Of a stretch of 64,000 nt of DNA, positions 21,389-30,639 are shown one piece after another (within the stretch, counting starts at the first letter, position 1; each line of letters begins with the position of its first letter). The DNA is from Primula veris (taxonomy: Eukaryota > Streptophyta > Magnoliopsida > Ericales > Primulaceae). The DNA is taken from contig OY821744.1 of assembly GCA_963682055.1 (NCBI GenBank), positions 21,986,967 to 22,050,966 of the forward strand. The letters are read 5' to 3'. Both the position numbers and the translations under genes were made by a program. The notes below the pieces were generated by a model, which searched no databases, was not told the origin of the DNA, and worked only from the letters and a program-made list of their open reading frames with translations.

Positions 21389-22285
21389 ATGATGACCCCG
21401 GTATCGGCACCATGGCCGTTCGCTCAATGGGCAATTGATTTAGTCGGAAAACTCCCAAGGGCACCTGGGAGTGTGGAATATCTGATCGTCGCGACGGATT
21501 ATTTCACCAAATGGGTCGAAGCTAAACCCCTCCGAGAAATAAAAGCCAGCAACGTCAAACAATTCATTTGGGAATACATCATCACTAGGTTCGGTATACC
21601 GTACGCAATCGTCACCGACAACGGAACCCAGTTCAAAGATGCCAATTTACAACTGTGGTACGAGGAACTAGGTATCCGAAAATTCTATTCGACGCCGACA
21701 TACCCACAAGTAAACGGGCAAGCCGAAGTGTCAAACCGAACAATATTAGACGGCATCAAGACCACCCTTGAACAAGCAAAGGGGAGGTGGCCCGAGCGGC
21801 TACTCAACGTTTTATGGTCGTGCCGAACTACACCAAAGACGGGCACCAAGGAAACCCCGTTCAGCCTAGCATACGGAGTCGAGGCCATCATACCGACAGA
21901 AATCGGGCTACCCACGCTCCGAACGACTTTAGTCGAGCAAGGAAACAATGAACAAAGAATGAGAGAAGAGCTAGACATGATAGACGAGAAACGAGAGATA
22001 GCAGCCCTTACCCTAGCCAAATACCAACAAAGCCTGAAGCAAATTTGTGACAAGAGAGTAAAAGGAACCAAAGAATTCATGGTAGGAGAACTGGTGCTGC
22101 GACGAGTGACAGTCTATACCCGCAATGAAATACATGGCAAACTAAGCCCTACCTGGGAAGGCCCATACGAAATCGTCAAGCAAACGAGTCCAGTCTCTTA
22201 CAAAATCAAAAGCGTACTGTTCGCCAATAGCCGAGGGGAAAAGAATTCTTGGAATGTGGCTAACCTAAAGAAGTACTACGTATAG
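21389..22285 (+). CDS. Integrase part of the same Pol
   Basis: Same reading frame as the upstream Gag-Pol, after two in-frame stops. The stretch between the stops and this ATG still encodes the integrase zinc finger (CDKCQRFAK). Core catalytic residues are visible: D in AIDLVGKLP near residue 17, D in IVTDNGTQF near 77, and E in NGQAEVSNR near 113, with the last two about 35 apart as expected. The C-terminal region has the WEGPYEIVKQ motif and ends NVANLKKYYV. The ATG at 21389 is only the first Met after the stops; the native protein was made as part of the polyprotein. Confidence 0.92.
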   Translation: MMTPVSAPWPFAQWAIDLVGKLPRAPGSVEYLIVATDYFTKWVEAKPLREIKASNVKQFIWEYIITRFGIPYAIVTDNGTQFKDANLQLWYEELGIRKFYSTPTYPQVNGQAEVSNRTILDGIKTTLEQAKGRWPERLLNVLWSCRTTPKTGTKETPFSLAYGVEAIIPTEIGLPTLRTTLVEQGNNEQRMREELDMIDEKREIAALTLAKYQQSLKQICDKRVKGTKEFMVGELVLRRVTVYTRNEIHGKLSPTWEGPYEIVKQTSPVSYKIKSVLFANSRGEKNSWNVANLKKYYV

Positions 22286-22391
22286 GCAATCTTCCGAGTA
22301 CAGGTTCCACCTTACCCCTCCTGCTTAATGACATTATCTTTCGTCTTTTTGAATGAATAAAATATATTATCATACTGTCTAGCGAAGGCAA

Positions 22392-23094
22392 ATGAAAATT
22401 CCCAACATGGCCGAAGTGCCTAGGAATGCTATGAAATTCCGTAAATGGCGTGTTTTCAAAGGAACGTCTGGGAATACTATGAAAATTCCCAACATGGCCG
22501 AAGTGCCTAGGAATGCTATGAAATTCCGTAAATGGCGTGTTTTCAAAGGAACGTCTGGGAATACTATGAAAATTCCCAACATGGCCGAAGTGCCTAGGAA
22601 TGCTATGAAATTCCGTAAATGGCGTGTTTTCAAAGGAACGTCTAGGAATACTATGAAAATTCCCAACATGGCCGAAGTACCTAGGAATGCTATGAAATTC
22701 CGTAAATGGCGTGTTTTCAAAGGAACGTCTAGGAATACTATGAAAATTCCCAACATGGCCGAAGTGCCTAGGAATGCTATGAAATTCCGTAAATGGCGTG
22801 TTTTCAAAGGAACGTCTAGGAATACTATGAAAATTCCCAACATGGTCGAAGTGCCTAGGAATGCTATGAAATTCCGTAAATGGCGTGTTTTCAAAGGAAC
22901 GTCTGGGAATACTATGAAAATTCCCAACATGGCCGAAGTGCCTAGGAATGCTATGAAATTCCGTAAATGGCGTGTTTTCAAAGGAACGTCTGGAAATACT
23001 ATGAAAATTCCCAACATGGCCGAAGTGCCTAGGAATGTTATGAAATTCCCTAAATGGCGTGTTTTCAAAGGAACGCCTAGGAATACTATGAAAT
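22392..23094. repeat. 87-bp tandem repeat array, eight copies
   Basis: Units begin ATGAAAATTCCCAACATGGC at 22392, 22479, 22566, 22653, 22740, 22827, 22914 and 23001, with a partial ninth at 23088. Copies differ at a few positions only. Each unit looks like an old dimer: a 39-bp half and a 48-bp half, both starting ATGAAA-TTCC and ending GGAAT-CT. Because 87 is a multiple of three the array is open on both strands, which I take as a by-product and not as coding. Tandem arrays in this position are known for Tat/Retand-type elements. Confidence 0.95.
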
Positions 23095-23437
23095 TCTTAT
23101 GCAGGTACAATGCAAGAAATAATTCAGGTCCACATCACGGCGGCGATACAATACAAAATGACTAACACAATGAAGGAGAATCAAACTAAACAATGAAATA
23201 TCAACAAGCATATCAAAAACAGGAATAACGAAATGACAAATGAATCAGCAAGGAAAAATCGATCCAATCAATCAAATAGCAATACGACAATGGAAAGGTA
23301 CAAAACAAGAATAAAGAAATAACACAAATAGTCCTCGCCCGCATTACGGAGGCAACAAGAAGATCATCGACACTAAAGAAACTCATTTAAGAAGAGCTAC
23401 TACAGGAGGAACACGACGGTAATTGACCGAGCTCAAT

Positions 23438-24037
23438 CTATTCGTCATCCGTCGTCGTGTCCCCATCCGACTCATCACCCTCAAAATGCTCCTCAGAAAT
23501 GAGGGCATCAAAATTGGTCGTATGAGCTCCAACGCAAGTCAGAGTATGGAGCCGCGCGTTGAACTCGGCGTCTTTAGCAAGCTCGTGAGCATCCGAGGCC
23601 GCTTTACGGCGATCATCGTCGAAGGGGAGATTGCGGCGAGCTTCGATCATAGCCGCGGAAGCATCGTATCTGGTTCGGGACAAACGGAAATACTTCACCA
23701 ACACGTTGGCTTTGGTTACCAACAACTTCAATTTGCCGAAGTATTTGTCCTTTGCACGCCAATATATATCCAAACGACGCTCCTGAACCTCAACAACATG
23801 CTCGGCACGGCGAACGTATTCTCGAAAAGAGGCTGCCTGCGTTTTCAGCTTGGTCCGAAGTCGAGCACATTGGTCGATTAACTTGACATTTTTGCCCATC
23901 AAAACGATGTAAGGCCACTTGTCAGGCACCTCACTAGCCGCACCAGATGAGACCTCGTCCCGGGCAGCACCAGTAGGTCCTAACCCCGGGCTAACTAGGC
24001 ATGGAGAACCAGCCTGGTGCGACGTAGTAGCGCGTGC
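23438..24037 (-). CDS. Antisense gene exon 6: basic helix region and acidic tail
   Basis: 200 codons including the stop, open after a T-rich tract and a TTTTTATAG acceptor. The middle is basic and helical (QCARLRTKLKTQAASFREYV; RRLDIYWRAKDKYFGKL). The last 20 residues are strongly acidic (EGDESDGDTTTDDE end). Confidence 0.55.
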   Translation of the reverse strand, partial: ARATTSHQAGSPCLVSPGLGPTGAARDEVSSGAASEVPDKWPYIVLMGKNVKLIDQCARLRTKLKTQAASFREYVRRAEHVVEVQERRLDIYWRAKDKYFGKLKLLVTKANVLVKYFRLSRTRYDASAAMIEARRNLPFDDDRRKAASDAHELAKDAEFNARLHTLTCVGAHTTNFDALISEEHFEGDESDGDTTTDDE

Positions 24038-24225
24038 CTATAAAAACAAAACAAAAAATGGGGAAGAACGAGACGAGATGAATACACAACCGCAAGAAAC
24101 GAAAAGACGAAAAAAAAAAAAAAAAAAAAACGAATATTTCCATACAAGCTACAAATACGACGACAAAACAAGCTACACGATTATCAATCCGATAACCCCT
24201 CAACAGATGCCGAGGTCTCTACTAC

Positions 24226-24777
24226 ATCGGCGAAATGAATATCTCGCAATGAAGCAATTTGCGTCCCCAAACGCTCACGAACGACCGTGTTGACTCGGTT
24301 CAAGGCAGTGGTGGTCTCGGTTACCCCGGCCGTCGCATCAACCATGCGCTCTGCCCGGGACACACCACTCATCCCTTTTACATGCTCCAGCACCTCTAAA
24401 GCGCGAATTCGGGCCCAATACGCTTTGGCAAAGGATAGCAGCAGGTCTGCGTCCTCGAAAACGGCCCCTAGGACCAAATTCAAGCTCGTCACACGACCTC
24501 GGGCTTCATCACGAGAACGTCGTAGGGCACCGAGAAGTTCCTTCGCTTTACCCTTATTTGCCGTATAATGAGCGGTCTTTTTGCTGAATTTCTCTCCCAA
24601 ATCACGTAACCGAATCGACATGTTTGAAATATGAATATTCAGATCCTCGACTTTATGATGAGCAGAATTCAGTTCCGCAGTTAGGGCAGCCTTAGATCTT
24701 TCCAGATTATCTATAACGTCACCTACACTACGACTAGGCGAGGTCCAGACCACCACAGCAAGGGGGTTATTTGGTAC
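24226..24777 (-). CDS. Antisense gene exon 5: coiled coil
   Basis: 184 codons open after an ATTGTCAG acceptor. It contains heptad-rich helices (RSKAALTAELNSAHHKVEDL; KGKAKELLGALRRSRDEA) and no enzyme motif. The donor GAT-GTAGTA at 24225 keeps phase 0. If not spliced, the frame stops at 24184. Confidence 0.5.
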
Positions 24778-24998
24778 CTGACAATATTTTGTTTTCACAT
24801 CCTTCAAAATATGACGACCCTCAAAAGAAAGTAATCCAAGAAGGCCCAACAGAAAGAAAACACAGCACCTATATTATCACTTCCCCAAAAGAATATGTTT
24901 CTAGATACAAAAGAGACCCACAATTCTAATACCAAAAGACTACACAAAAACAACAAAAATATATATATATACTGTCAGAAAAATGGTCAAGGTTCCAC

Positions 24999-25646
24999 CT
25001 GAGGAGATGCAGGTGGGGGAGTAACAGTAGCATCAGGTCGAGGAGTGGACGTGGCCGACGTAAAATTAGGACGGAGCGCTGTTGAAATTGTCTGCCCCGG
25101 TAGCCGGGGAAGCTCCTCTTCACGAAGATTCGCCCAGTCTAAGGGTTTCGGCGGTGCACCCTGCGGACAGGGATACACCAACTCCGACCATGCCCTATCC
25201 GACACAGGAACATTCGCGAAATTGAGCGCCCGCACATGAGCGCAATAGACGGAGAAATTAGCCATCATTGCTAACCTTGTCCGCTCCTCCGCCTGTGCCG
25301 TTTTCAGAGCGGCCACCTTAGCCTTTTCGGCTTCCACATCCTCCGCCAGCAGCAAGTTCTCCTCCTCTAGTTGGTTATACTTAACGACCAGGCTCTCTTT
25401 TTCAGCCATCAATTTACCAACATCATCGGTCACGTGCAGAAAGTCCACAGACAGCTTGTCATAATTATCGCCCAGGGTTTTATTCTCGGCGATCAGTTTC
25501 TCTTTCTCGACCTCGAAAGCCGCAAGCAGATCCTTTATCTTCTGATCGTTCTCCTCGACTATGGCTTTCTTTTCGGCCAGCAGCTCCTCTTTCTCAGCCT
25601 CGAGCGCCTTCTACTGATCCCTCAGAACAATGGAACCCAAGAAAGC
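24999..25646 (-). CDS. Antisense gene exon 4: coiled coil, one nonsense codon
   Basis: 216 codons after a GATGACAG acceptor. Apart from TAG at 25611-25613 it is open. The region is a long heptad-rich coiled coil (EAEKEELLAEKKAIVEEN, then EEENLLLAEDVEAEKAKV), followed by a proline-rich end. Without splicing the frame would stop at TGA 24987-24989; a CAG-GTGGAA donor lies just before it. Confidence 0.6.
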
Positions 25647-25691
25647 CTGTCATCAAAAACAAAAATAGAGCAACATTAAAAAAAAAATTAC

Positions 25692-26213
25692 CCGGAGCGC
25701 ACCACTGCCGGCTTGCTCAATTAACGCCGATAGCGGACGAGCAGCAATTTCCTCGGCATCCTTGAAGACTAGGGGCTTCAGCGCCGTATACCCCATCCTT
25801 AAAGCTTGGGGCTGCTGCAGCAATTTCCCCTTACACCGACCAATGTAACGGGTCATCGCGACCTCGTCCACCAACACCTTCTCGGGTCCGTCGAGAGCCT
25901 CATCCTCGACACCCGTCACAACATCCACGGCACTCTCCTTGCCGACCTCCATTTCCACCCCCACGTCCTCCTCCAAATGATCAATCTCAGGGGCCCTATG
26001 CTCGATCTCTTCCTCGGTACGAATGGGCGAGCAAACGGGCAGATCTATCGGATCCTCGCTAGGGATAGGCGAGATGACAGGCAAGGTCATCGTACCCTCT
26101 CCCATGTTAGTCAAGAGGTTCATATGTCCGAATACATCGTCGATCGACCCATGAAACACAATAATGCCCATAGACCGGGCAAGAGCGAGGGTAACCAATG
26201 GAGAAGTCAGTAG
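25692..26213 (-). CDS. Antisense gene exon 3: acidic segment
   Basis: 174 codons open between a TTTCAG acceptor and a GTAATT donor. It contains an acidic region rich in E, D, P and I (HLEEDVGVEMEVGKE and similar) and then RYIGRCKGKLLQQPQALRMG. No recognised catalytic motif. Confidence 0.6.
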
Positions 26214-26302
26214 CTGAAACCAGATGACTAATAAAACAAAGCACTAGAGAACAAAACGACAACAATCAAAAGACAAGAAAATCAAAATACATATACACAT
26301 AC

Positions 26303-27209
26303 ATCGCCCGGCGCAGAGACATCCTCGGTGGTATCCCCTTGGGAAGCAGCACACACCCCCTCGCCCGAGCCAACGTTAGCATCTTCCTCGGTAACCGATG
26401 TATCGGTTCCCCTAGCCCTCTTCGTCGTTTCAACGACAGGGTCAGATGCACGACGCTTAGAACGAACGGCTTTTTTCCCAAGCCGAGCAGCACTTCGAGC
26501 CCGGACCACCTTCAAGAATTCCTCCTCGGGCTCTTTGGGGATCTCGGGTGCAGGATTCCCCTTGGTCACCGACCCCATAGGGTAACCGAGCATCATGGGA
26601 GCAGTACGATTCCACAGGATCCGGCATAGGTCCAGGCCCCCACCATTTCCAAAGAGCTAACAGAGCCTCTACATTAGGAGCGCCGAGGTCTGGCATAGTG
26701 GGAGCATTGGTAGCCGGTCCAGGAATCTGGTGTCCCGCACAACCCCATGCACCGGACGCAATTACAATACCAAAATTACGCTCTTTGTTGGTATCCGGCA
26801 AACCGATAACGAGCCGGCAAAAGGAACGCAAGGTTTTCAGATACGAGCTGCGACGCTCAAAGCTCAAACTATAGACTCCGAAGATGTCTTTCAGTTCAAT
26901 CGGTATTCCGGACAACTCCGATAACCTTTGGTTACCATTCAGAGTACGGTAACCATTTAGGGCCAGTTGGGCCGGAGCAATCTGGACGGCCTCAAAGAAC
27001 GAAGCCACCCAGTTTGTAAAAGGCAGTCGAAGACCCCCAGTGAAGAATGCCGAAGAGCGCACAGCTACCTCGCCGGCAGGAACAAATCCCAGCACCTTCT
27101 CGTCAGAAATAGGAAGCCGAATGTGTATGTTGTCAGGTATTCCGGCAATCTCCTTAAAATCCTTTTCTACGAATGTGCCAACTTGGGCCACACTTTGGGT
27201 CTGAATTTC
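26303..27209 (-). CDS. Antisense gene exon 2: Transposase_28-like domain and basic linker
   Basis: After an AG acceptor at 27211-27210 the frame reads EIQTQSVAQVGTFVEKDF and continues through a region with FFTGGLRLPFTNWVASFF, APAQLALNGYRTL and an RSFCRLVIGLP segment. This pattern (glycine-leucine-arginine, then a hydrophobic helix, then 'APAQL-N') is that of the plant 'putative gypsy-type transposon' domain. Near 26600 the frame slips by one base. The continuation is a charged linker with a nuclear-signal-like KKAVRSKRR and an acidic serine/threonine patch, ending GD before a GTATGT donor. Confidence 0.7.
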
Positions 27210-27449
27210 CTATCCAAACATCATCAAAAGTCCATCAATATACTAACCAAATACACAAACAAGAACCACATCAATATAACGAGCGCCACCCCCCCCCCCC
27301 CACTCACATTAACCAGATACCTAAGACTCATCAGACATATATAGACAACCTGAACCATATACCAACGCCACATCTATGACCACAACGACAAATCAAATCA
27401 AATCAAACAAAAAAAAAAGAGGGAGGGGGGAGAACGAAAAATCACTTAC
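27210..27449 (-). other. First intron of the antisense gene
   Basis: Begins GTAAGT (27449-27444) and ends AG at 27211-27210. It joins a three-codon first exon in phase to exon 2. The upstream leader contains CTCTCTCTCTC and CTAGGGTTT, both common in plant 5' leaders. Confidence 0.6.
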
Positions 27450-27458
27450 AGTAATCAT

Positions 27459-28087
27459 TATGAGCAAGCAAGCGCGAACAGCAACAAGTCTTTCAACAAT
27501 ACCACGAAACCCTAGATCAAGCGGCCGAACGCTTTTTCTTTTTGGCGGGAAGAATATACTTTAGAGAGAGAGACAGATATTTTCTTCAGCGAATTTTGTG
27601 ATACAAACAAAAGGGCTTACTTGGCACAGTAAAAAGGAGTGGAGTTACAAAAAGAATAAAATAATAACCGTCCTTTCGTGTGACAGAGGTTTACCTTTTT
27701 TCCAACCATACAAAAGTCAACAACCGCTGCTATTTGTGACATATAAACGCTCCAGATTTTGCCACGTCAAAGCATATCCCACTAACCAAGGCAGTTCACA
27801 TCATTACACCTAAATAAACGGCCAGTGGACCCTACCACGAAAAGCTTCCCACGTACGCTACCAATATTATCACACCGAGAATGTCCCCCGATAAAGTTCC
27901 TCGACTCCCAACCATTTCTTATCCAAAGGGCCTACCGAACAAGGTCGACGAAGACCGTTCCTAGCCTGACGGCATGACGCGTCAAGTCTAACAACGCTCT
28001 CCGGGGGGATAACCGGGCACATTGTTCGGTATATACTAGAAAAACATCAAATAAAATAGAATAGACAGAATCAAGTGCAAGACAGAG
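27459..28087. other. Leader and spacer between antisense units
   Basis: No ORF supported. It holds the presumed leader of the spliced antisense gene (27459-27560) and spacer DNA down to the poly(A)-signal-like site of the next antisense unit. Confidence 0.5.
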
Positions 28088-28094
28088 TTTTATT
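28088..28094 (-). terminator. Poly(A)-signal-like site after small antisense ORF A
   Basis: Minus-strand AATAAAA, about 70 bases after the stop codon of ORF A. Confidence 0.4.
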
Positions 28095-28164
28095 CTTCCA
28101 CAAAGGGGGAAAACACAAACAATACAACAGAAAAAGAAAAATTTTACAAGAAAATACACCCATC

Positions 28165-28527
28165 CTACTTTTTCGAACTATCCCCCATATCAACATCCTT
28201 CCTCGCCAAAAGTTCCTCCAGACGCTCCTTCTCCCTAATCAAACGAGAAATCGCCATCTCAGCCTGTTTCAAGGCGTAAGACTGAGACGCGCATTTTTGC
28301 TCGGCCTTGAAACGAGCAGTGCCCTCCTCGTCCCAATATTGTTTAAACCTCCTCACTTCAGTCCGAGCACACATAAGATCATGTTTCAGCCATGACATCT
28401 CAATTTCTTTTAGTTGAAGAGGAGTCAAATCCTCCTTCCCAAAACCAGGGGGACGAGGTAGCAAAAAAGTAGGCTCCTCTTCCATAAGGGCTTTCTTTTT
28501 GGAGGCGGACCTAGTGATGGGAGCCAT
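28165..28527 (-). CDS. Small antisense coiled-coil ORF A (120 aa)
   Basis: Starts MAPITRSASKKKALMEEEP. I chose the ATG at 28527 because it follows a TATA box by about 90 bp and sits in an ATGGCT context, as in ORFs D and E. The N-terminus is basic. Residues 40-115 are predominantly helical and charged (LKEIEMSWLKHDLMCARTEV; ISRLIREKERLEELLARK), a likely coiled coil. No membrane segment, zinc finger or catalytic motif. Function unknown. One of five similar units in antisense to the Tat element. Confidence 0.6.
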   Translation of the reverse strand: MAPITRSASKKKALMEEEPTFLLPRPPGFGKEDLTPLQLKEIEMSWLKHDLMCARTEVRRFKQYWDEEGTARFKAEQKCASQSYALKQAEMAISRLIREKERLEELLARKDVDMGDSSKK

Positions 28528-28609
28528 CTCAAACAAAAGCAAGATAGAAGAAACAAATTATAAAACAAGAGAGGTAGAAATTGGTAATGAGATACAGGCA
28601 ACATGGAGC

Positions 28610-28618
28610 ATTTATAGA
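28610..28618 (-). promoter_or_regulatory. TATA box of ORF A
   Basis: Minus-strand CTCTATAAATG, a strong plant TATA match, about 85-90 bp upstream of the ORF A start. Confidence 0.55.
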
Positions 28619-28759
28619 GAATCAAAAGGCACAAAGTACGAAGCGTTACAATGGTTCACAAGACAGGCACGAGATACGAAAAGATACAACTGATTCATCA
28701 AATACAGAAAACAAAACACAAATTGCAAAAGGGGAAATACATAAGAAAACCAGCCCAAT

Positions 28760-29218
28760 CTAAGGATCAATGGATGGAAAAATCGAACTGCTAGACCGAG
28801 AGAAAGCAGAACGAGCAGAACAACTCAACCGAGCTTGGTAGGAATCATTTATGGCGACCAAATTGTCATTCTCCGTGGTAAGAGCCCTGACGCGTTCCTC
28901 GAGCCGAGCATTCTTTACCATTATGCTAGCAAGGCCTTGAGGAGAGTTATCAAACTCATCTTGAGCATGGTCCCAAATCTCCTCGGCATCATACCAGGAG
29001 TTGGCCATATGATTTCTCTGTGACAACAAGTGATCGAGCTGACGACTCAGTGCCGAAATCTCGGTCCATTTCATCGTCTCTTCGGGATGAGAGCCGAACA
29101 AGCTCAAGGCCAAAACGCCATACTCTTTCTCAAGCCTTGCCATCCGACTGCGGACCCGAGATACCTCAGAGTCTAAGCCCTTCATCTGAGCATGATATCT
29201 CGCCACAGGTCCAGACAT
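28760..29218 (-). CDS. Small antisense coiled-coil ORF B (152 aa)
   Basis: Starts MSGPVARYHAQMKGLDSEV. Continuous heptad-like helices follow (SRVRSRMARLEKEYG; NARLEERVRALTTENDNLV), with a serine-rich C-terminus. It shares the MSGP start with ORF C. No known domain. Its own TATA-like box lies about 105 bp upstream. Complete open frame without stops. Confidence 0.6.
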   Translation of the reverse strand: MSGPVARYHAQMKGLDSEVSRVRSRMARLEKEYGVLALSLFGSHPEETMKWTEISALSRQLDHLLSQRNHMANSWYDAEEIWDHAQDEFDNSPQGLASIMVKNARLEERVRALTTENDNLVAINDSYQARLSCSARSAFSRSSSSIFPSIDP

Positions 29219-29320
29219 TCTGGGAAATTGTTATAGTACGAAAGAAAATAAGGGGCTGAGGGAGAAATAAGTAATAGAATAAAAATGAGAGATGATAAAC
29301 TACTAAAGAAAAGAGAAGTA

Positions 29321-29330
29321 CTTATAAGAG
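29321..29330 (-). promoter_or_regulatory. TATA-like box of ORF B
   Basis: Minus-strand CTCTTATAAG, upstream of ORF B at a similar distance to the box of ORF A. Confidence 0.4.
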
Positions 29331-29361
29331 CGAAGACAGCACGATCTTTCCTGACATGCTT

Positions 29362-29430
29362 GGGAGCATGCATATTCCTGACCTACTAGGGAGCATGCAT
29401 ATTCCTGACCTACTAGGAAGCATGCACCTA
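29362..29430. repeat. 27-bp tandem repeat
   Basis: GGGAGCATGCATATTCCTGA begins at 29362 and 29389; a third, partial copy is at about 29416. Confidence 0.8.
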
Positions 29431-29628
29431 TATTCGACAGTGATGGGGACATCTACTGACATCTGATACAACAGTACAGAAGGAAATAAAGACGAGATAT
29501 TCAAAGATCTAGCTTCCAGACAAACAACAAACCACATGTGCAATATAAAAAGAAGTGCAAAAATAAAGGGGCAAAAATACTTTTCATTAATAAAGATGGG
29601 ATATATCATTGTTCATTACATCAGAGTA

Positions 29629-29710
29629 CATCCGAAAAGAAAATCTATTACATCCGAAAAGAAAATCTGTTACATCCGAGATAAAGACCTATTACATCCG
29701 AGAAGAGCTA
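29629..29710. repeat. ACATCCGA(A/G)AAGA direct repeats
   Basis: About four copies of a 22-24-bp unit built on TTACATCCGAAAAGAAAATC, diverging to the right. Confidence 0.7.
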
Positions 29711-29749
29711 GTACAGAAGATCAGGCAAAGAAGACCAACTATATCAGCA

Positions 29750-30245
29750 GGCCGAGTGAGCAGGAGGCGCTAAAAGAAAAACATAAGAAACAAGAAAAAG
29801 AGGAAAAGAAGAAGAGTGCAAGAAAAGAAGAAGTGATAAGAAAGAAGAGTCAAAAAAAAAAAAAATTACAAAAACCCTAGATGTAACACAAAACCCTTAG
29901 GATCACAGGGTTGATTGTTATATCATAGTGGTGCAAAAAAGAAGAAAAAGAAAAAGAGTGATGGGAGAGAAGATGAAGAAAAAGAAAGAGGAGGCGCAGA
30001 AGAAAAAGACAAACAGATAAGAAGAAGATAAAGAAATGAAGGAAACAGACAAATAAAAAGGAATTCAATGAAACAAAAAAGAAAGGGAAAAAGAAAAGAA
30101 TGAAAAGTAGAGAGAACAGAGTATAAAAAAAAAAAAGAAACAAAAGAGGAAGAGGAAGAAATGAATGAAACTGAGAAATAAAAAGAAGAAAAAGAAAGAG
30201 ATGGGAAAAGATGGGGAAAAGCAGAGAAAAATAAAAAAGAAGGGG
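29750..30245. repeat. Purine-rich low-complexity tract
   Basis: About 500 bp composed mostly of A and G (GAAGAAAAAGA-type words). It lies between the end of ORF C and the spacer, so on the minus strand it would be a pyrimidine-rich 3' untranslated region. The open frames here are low-complexity artefacts. Confidence 0.8.
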
Positions 30246-30250
30246 GAAGG

Positions 30251-30544
30251 TTAGGGGGAAGTCGATCGGTATCGATGAGAGGGCCCGGCAGAGACATCCT
30301 TGTCCCTCAGTGTCGGGTTCCCCCTTAGCATCTCATTCTCTTCGACTAGAGCCTGACGAGCACGTCGGCAATAAGCCAGTTCGGATCTTAGCCAAGTTAA
30401 TTCCCGAACCATCTCGGTATGGTGATAACGCATCACCTTCATTTCCTCCTCGGCATCCCTCAACAGCCTTTGTACATGGTTATAGGAGGCTTCAAAGGCC
30501 TCCACTTGCAAAGCTAATGCTGATTGGGTGAAAGGACCAGACAT
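30251..30544 (-). CDS. Small antisense coiled-coil ORF C (97 aa)
   Basis: Starts MSGPFTQSALALQVEAFEAS. The ATG at 30616 is in frame but only about 15 bp below the TATA box, probably upstream of transcription start, so I chose 30544, which also gives the MSGP start shared with ORF B. Helical throughout (RLLRDAEEEMKVMRYHHTEM; RARQALVEENEMLRG). The C-terminal tail is basic and serine-rich. No known domain. Confidence 0.6.
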   Translation of the reverse strand: MSGPFTQSALALQVEAFEASYNHVQRLLRDAEEEMKVMRYHHTEMVRELTWLRSELAYCRRARQALVEENEMLRGNPTLRDKDVSAGPSHRYRSTSP

Positions 30545-30629
30545 CTTAGAAAAATTATAAGATAAGGATCTGTATATGGGGGAAAATAATATGATGAGGA
30601 TTGTGGATGTAACCATGCTATAAGCAGGT

Positions 30630-30638
30630 ATTTATAGA
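30630..30638 (-). promoter_or_regulatory. TATA box of ORF C
   Basis: Minus-strand TCTATAAATACC, a near-perfect plant TATA box about 90 bp above the chosen start. Confidence 0.55.
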
Positions 30639-30639
30639 T

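Larger units (their letters stand above)
23438..27458 (-). pseudogene. Spliced antisense gene of the Tat element (six exons)
   Basis: Minus-strand gene model inferred from GT-AG sites and frame. Exons: 27458-27450 (ATG ATT ACT, donor GTAAGT), 27209-26303 (donor GTATGT), 26213-25692 (donor GTAATT), 25646-24999 (donor GTGGAA), 24777-24226 (donor GTAGTA) and 24037-23438. All introns are phase 0 and T-rich, 45-240 bp long. The full product would be about 1,080 residues: an N-terminal domain like the 'putative gypsy-type transposon' family (Transposase_28), basic and acidic linkers, then long coiled coils and an acidic tail. Exon 2 is 907 bp, one base over a multiple of three, consistent with a frameshift near 26600-26610, and exon 4 has an in-frame TAG at 25611-25613. 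The copy is therefore dead. The last two introns are less certain than the first three. Confidence 0.65.

Noticed and set aside
22379..23165. Long open frames of 243 and 257 residues on both strands
   Set aside because: They are the translated 87-bp tandem repeat. The period is divisible by three, so openness follows automatically; the Met-rich repeated peptide has no independent support.
29877..30297. Minus-strand ORFs of 88 and 124 residues rich in F, L and S, looking like membrane proteins
   Set aside because: Low-complexity translation of the pyrimidine strand of the purine-rich tract.
30545..30616. Upstream in-frame ATG for ORF C at 30616
   Set aside because: Only about 15 bp below the TATA box, so probably untranscribed; the MSGP start at 30544 is shared with ORF B.
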